Below, in pieces: positions 14,642 through 17,189 of a stretch of DNA of 17,189 nucleotides. Every line of letters begins with the position of its first letter. Within the stretch, counting starts at the first letter, position 1. A program made the translations under genes and the position numbers. Below the pieces are notes generated by a model. The model made no database searches and had not been told where the DNA came from. It saw only the letters and a program-made list of their open reading frames with translations. Origin of the DNA: Phycisphaeraceae bacterium (GTDB lineage: Bacteria > Planctomycetota > Phycisphaerae > Phycisphaerales > Phycisphaeraceae); the NCBI GenBank assembly GCA_003552605.1, contig PUNN01000307.1, forward strand, positions 1-17,189, given 5' to 3'.

Positions 14642-15502
14642 TTACCGGAACCATGGCGTGGGCCGGTGGGTGTTGTCGACCTCCTCCGAGAAATGCACGC
14701 TGATCACATCTTCGTTGTCATAGGTTCGTGCACTGCCGTCAAAGAAGGCCATGTTGATGCTGTCGCGGTGCCGCACGCTGTAGGCGTCGAAGCTGGTAAC
14801 GTGAAAACGCAACCCATCAAAGATCGAAATCAGATCGCCGGGGGGCACCTCGAACATCCCCGTGTCAACCGGCCGCGGAACCGCGTCCCCGGGGCCTCGG
14901 GTGCCGCGCCAGTCGTAATTTTCAGGGTGGCCGCCGGTCATCGTATCGTAGGGAATCTGGCCTCGTGCAATGGGGTTGCCAAAGACCGCGCTATGCTTGT
15001 TGGCGCCGTTGATTCCAAAAGACGTTTCGGCGTAGACCCCATCTTTCAGGGTCTGCCCGCGCGTGATTTTCCGTCGCAGGTCATCATGGCGATAGTCGAG
15101 GGTACGCTCAGGGCTACCCCAACCGCCGGGAACGCCATCACCGATCCTGCCGATATCGGAGGGGCACCGCAGGGCCGTGCGCTCGCCGGAAGCCAAATCC
15201 GGATCCTGGGAGCCACTGAGTCCTGGCAGGCGCTGAGTGCTCACAAGGTTTGCAAACCATTCCAAGACAAAATCCGATGAGAACCGGTCATCTCCCACTG
15301 GAATCAGGAAGTTGCGGTTTTCGAGGTGATAATCGGTTAGCGCGGCCTGCACCTGCCGCTGATTGGACAGGCAGGTCATCGTCCGGGCCGACTCCTGCAC
15401 CGAGCTGAGGGCGGGGATGAGCAGTGCGATCAGCAGGGCGATGATCGAGATCACCACGAGCAGTTCGATCAGGGTGAAGGCACGCCGGTGGGGGTAAGTC
15501 AT
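14642..15502 (-). CDS. Prepilin-type H-X9-DG protein (paralog 4)
   Basis: A 286-residue pilin-like protein. The leader MTYPHRRA would be cut at A8|F9, with Glu13; as in paralog 3, Ala is at -1. It shares the paralog blueprint: CLSNQRQVQAALTDYH, WFANLV, ERTALRCPSDIG, DYRHDDLRRKITRGQT, ETSFGINGANK and RHRDSINMAFFDG (H-x9-DG). The tail is THRPTPWFR. The middle region (about residues 175-205) is longer and Gly/Pro/Asn-rich. GGAG lies 7 nt before the ATG, and a well-formed promoter with perfect TATAAT is about 75 nt upstream. It is the first gene of the minus-strand array. The predicted product is a pseudopilin or minor surface-fibre subunit. Confidence 0.93.
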   Translation of the reverse strand: MTYPHRRAFTLIELLVVISIIALLIALLIPALSSVQESARTMTCLSNQRQVQAALTDYHLENRNFLIPVGDDRFSSDFVLEWFANLVSTQRLPGLSGSQDPDLASGERTALRCPSDIGRIGDGVPGGWGSPERTLDYRHDDLRRKITRGQTLKDGVYAETSFGINGANKHSAVFGNPIARGQIPYDTMTGGHPENYDWRGTRGPGDAVPRPVDTGMFEVPPGDLISIFDGLRFHVTSFDAYSVRHRDSINMAFFDGSARTYDNEDVISVHFSEEVDNTHRPTPWFR

Positions 15503-15576
15503 GTTCTTGCTCCGCTACGGTGGGACCGGCTCAACAGCGCTGCCACTTCACGCGGCCACCGACGCCGGCTATTCGC

Positions 15577-15606
15577 ATTATACACCATTATCGTCCGGGA
15601 TGCGAA
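15577..15606 (-). promoter_or_regulatory. Promoter of prepilin paralog 4
   Basis: Minus strand: TTCGCA (15606-15601), an 18-nt spacer, perfect TATAAT (15582-15577), about 75 nt before the ATG. The -35 is 4 of 6 to consensus. It matches the paralog 3 promoter in -35, spacer length and upstream A/T-rich element, which supports it as real. Confidence 0.65.
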
Positions 15607-15633
15607 CGAGTCATGCAAAAACCATAAATGCAT

Positions 15634-15659
15634 TTTTCGCATATAGTTATATGCAAAAA
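15634..15659. promoter_or_regulatory. A/T-rich palindrome upstream of the paralog 4 promoter
   Basis: GCATATA-GT-TATATGC (15639-15654) has perfect 7-bp arms, extended after one mismatch by TTTT/AAAA. It is centred about 43 bp above the -35, in an A/T-rich stretch rare in this window. It could be a regulator site or part of an UP element; no specific regulator is recognised. Confidence 0.4.
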
Positions 15660-15792
15660 GCGGCGATATTTTCGAATTCATGCGACGCAAATACGGGCTT
15701 TTCGGTTTGCTGTCCATGCCACGCTGCAGCGAAGCCGGGGGTGGGGGCAGATTCGTGCCGGCCGTGCCGTGGCTGAACCGAGGGCCGACCCC

Positions 15793-15959
15793 GGGCGAAC
15801 GCATGTAGCTTGGGTGGCATGGTCAGCAGCCGTCTTTCCGGGCGGCTGATGGCCATGCGGCGAACCCCCAGTCACAGGCCGTCATGGCCATCGGCTGCGG
15901 ACACCCCCGGAAGCCGCTGACGCAGCCAGCCGGTTTCGCGTCTACATGCGTTTGCCCTG
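15793..15959 (-). mobile_element. Family A MITE-like element, long copy with direct-repeat flanks
   Basis: Terminal inverted repeats: GGGCGAACGCATGTAG (15793-15808) and the inverse of CAGGGCAAACGCATGTAG (15942-15959). The flanks share GGGCCGACCCC (15782-15792 and 15960-15970), of which the first 9 bases make a target duplication unlike that of the 5881 copy. The internal stem 15819-15832 / 15843-15856 is conserved. It is in the opposite orientation to the 5881 copy and carries an extra 38 bp (15887-15924) that holds most of the module shared with family B. No protein is coded. Confidence 0.75.
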
Positions 15960-16025
15960 GGGCCGACCCCCGGATGAGGCGGGAAGGGCTGTACATGAAG
16001 CATTCGGGCGCTTGCGCCTGGGCCG

Positions 16026-16149
16026 CCCTCACCCTGACCCTATCCCGCACCCTCCCAAACGGAGAAAGAGAAGAACACAGCCTCCGGCACGCCTCATGCA
16101 CCCCAGCGGTCCCTGGCCTGGCGCAATCAGGCGCCCGGCCAGGTGAGGG
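16026..16149. repeat. REP-like unit with CCCTCACC / GGTGAGGG ends
   Basis: CCCTCACC (16026-16033) and GGTGAGGG (16142-16149) are exact inverses. The right part is a strong hairpin (16112-16143): CCTGGCC and GGCCAGG arms with an inner GGCGC/GCGCC stem and a 6-nt loop. The CCCTCACCCTGACCC start resembles the common bacterial intergenic repeats that read as PHPxPLP-type peptides. Only one copy is in the window, so its family status is inferred. Confidence 0.45.
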
Positions 16150-16420
16150 ATTGCTACACTGCCGCGAACCCGCCGCTGGGCACACACGGGGCGTGGCACT
16201 CGGTGGTAACGTTGCGGGCAACCCGATACTGGCTGGCGCTGCCGAAACCGCCGTGAGGGCGTACGCCGCGCGAACCCGTTGCAATATTGAATCAACCGCT
16301 TCACGCCCAACCGGCCGGCCGCGCGGCGGGGCTCAGATGATGGAGTGAGCGGAATCACCGGCAAGGTCACCGGTTCGCATCCGCGCACCTGGACCGAAGT
16401 GTAGATGAGGGATGACCGGC

Positions 16421-17189
16421 ATGGGCAAGAGCCGACGAAAAGCAAAACCGCGAAAGGCTGTGAAGCGGACGGCCGACGACCGCTGGGCAGCGTTGACGTG
16501 GGATGACCTTACGGCCTGGACCGGGTCGCGGTCGGTGACACGCGGGCGAAGCTATCAGCGACAGGGCGCGGTGGAGAATCTGGCGAAATCATCGGATGGC
16601 CACCTGCTGGCGACCGTGCGGGGCAGGCGGCGCTACACCACCATCGTCTGGTTGGCGGGGGCAAGCAAGTTGCAGTCGCGGTGCTCGTGCCCGGTGGGTT
16701 TCGATGGCTGCAAGCACGCCGTGGCGGTCGTGGCGCAGTACCTCCAGGCGCTCGCGAAGCAGGCCGAAGTGCCCGATGCCGATCCACATGATCCGCGGTG
16801 GGGTGTGCTGATGGGGGATGAGGCGGATGAAGACAACCTGGATATCGAGGCTGAATATGCGGATATGGACCGGGCGCAACCGGCTCCACGCCGTCCCGCC
16901 CGCCGGCGGGCTGGTTCGGGCCGGGCATGGGATGAAAAAGTGCGGATGGACATTGCCGGCCGCAGTCACGAGGAATTGGTTGAACTGTTGATGTCGTTGA
17001 TCGACCGGTTCCCCGAGCTTCAGCAGGAATTCCGTGAGCGAATCATGCTGGAGCAAGGCGATGCGAGCCGCCTGGTGAGCGAAGCGCGGCGGGAACTTCG
17101 CGAAGTGACCGCCGAGCCCGGCTGGTATGACTCGTGGGATGGTGATGGTTACCTCCCTGACTACAGCAAGCTGCAACGCCGCCTCGAAC
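16421..17189 (+). CDS. SWIM zinc-finger protein, 3' end beyond window
   Basis: An open frame of 256 codons runs off the right edge. A basic N terminus (GKSRRKAKPRKAVKR) is followed by WDDLTAWTGSRSVTRGRSYQRQGAV, the usual lead-in of SWIM proteins. Then comes the SWIM finger C-x-C-x(7)-C-x-H (CSCPVGFDGCKH, about residues 91-102). An acidic linker (about 130-155) and a Pro/Arg-rich stretch lead to a helical region (SHEELVELLMSLIDRFPELQQEF) that commonly follows SWIM domains. SWIM fingers bind DNA or protein; in bacteria they are often beside SNF2-type helicases, so the region right of this window is of interest. ATG 16421 is chosen because GAGGG lies 9 nt upstream; ATG 16412 in frame has no room for a ribosome site. 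The long frame on the opposite strand is a shadow. Confidence 0.88.
   Translation, partial: MGKSRRKAKPRKAVKRTADDRWAALTWDDLTAWTGSRSVTRGRSYQRQGAVENLAKSSDGHLLATVRGRRRYTTIVWLAGASKLQSRCSCPVGFDGCKHAVAVVAQYLQALAKQAEVPDADPHDPRWGVLMGDEADEDNLDIEAEYADMDRAQPAPRRPARRRAGSGRAWDEKVRMDIAGRSHEELVELLMSLIDRFPELQQEFRERIMLEQGDASRLVSEARRELREVTAEPGWYDSWDGDGYLPDYSKLQRRLE

Larger units (their letters stand above)
15503..16420. other. Long divergent intergenic region between prepilin array and SWIM gene
   Basis: About 920 bases without a supportable gene. It holds the paralog 4 promoter (15577-15606), an A/T-rich palindrome (15634-15659), a full family A element (15793-15959), a REP-like unit (16026-16149), and about 270 further bases leading to the SWIM gene. 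In that last part I see only the small palindrome CAATATTG and a short direct repeat TCACCGG. Open frames on both strands here pass through repeats and have no family features. Confidence 0.65.

Noticed and set aside
15884..16348. A 154-codon plus-strand frame.
   Set aside because: It starts in the family A element and runs through the REP-like unit; it has no ribosome site or domain.
16330..16395. GGTTCGCATCC-like tRNA T-arm sequence.
   Set aside because: The 5-bp T stem, anticodon arm and acceptor stem cannot be formed around it.
1..17189. Possible CRISPR array from repeated palindromes.
   Set aside because: Repeats are dispersed kilobases apart in different gaps and orientations, with no regular spacers and no cas genes.

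Overview
The window is GC-rich chromosomal DNA that most resembles a planctomycete, probably in or near the Phycisphaerae. This is inferred from gene content. There are four prepilin-type proteins, three of them with the C-terminal H-X9-DG motif common in that phylum. A small single-membrane-span CGGC protein looks like a planctomycete family I recall. A lipid A kinase points to an outer membrane with LPS. No rRNA, tRNA, CRISPR array or complete insertion sequence was seen.

Layout: 1-198 holds the end of a dispersed repeat and the leader of a PH-domain membrane protein (+). Next come minus-strand lpxK and maf, overlapping by 4 nt, then an unknown membrane protein, then a two-domain acyltransferase resembling bifunctional ornithine-lipid synthases (OlsF type). 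A repeat-rich divergent intergenic region (5676-6359) leads into the plus-strand mutA-mutB pair, both subunits of adenosylcobalamin-dependent methylmalonyl-CoA mutase, also overlapping by 4 nt. From 15502 back to 10782 the minus strand carries four prepilin-like genes and the CGGC protein. The window ends with a plus-strand SWIM zinc-finger gene that is open at the right edge.

Functional themes: lpxK and the OlsF-like gene both make outer-membrane lipids (lipid A and possibly an aminolipid). mutAB interconverts methylmalonyl-CoA and succinyl-CoA. The prepilin-like genes would feed a type II secretion or type IV pilus-like assembly whose other parts are not here. Three of the four are close paralogs in tandem, and two of them share a promoter layout and an almost identical 5' coding block.

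The most unusual feature is a family of non-coding palindromic repeats. Family A has 18-bp terminal inverted repeats (CAGGGCRAACGCATGTAG). Its two full copies (5881-6006 and 15793-15959) are each flanked by a different direct repeat of about 9 bp, as expected of a transposed MITE. A decayed copy (14551-14617) and a copy cut by the window start (1-40) are also present. Family B (2583-2804 and 6044-6177) is a larger palindrome sharing a module with family A. G-run tracts with quadruplex potential lie on the sense strand upstream of mutA and two prepilin genes. No new defence or biosynthetic system is evident; the leads are the mobile repeats, the prepilin array, the OlsF-like fusion and the unknown membrane protein.
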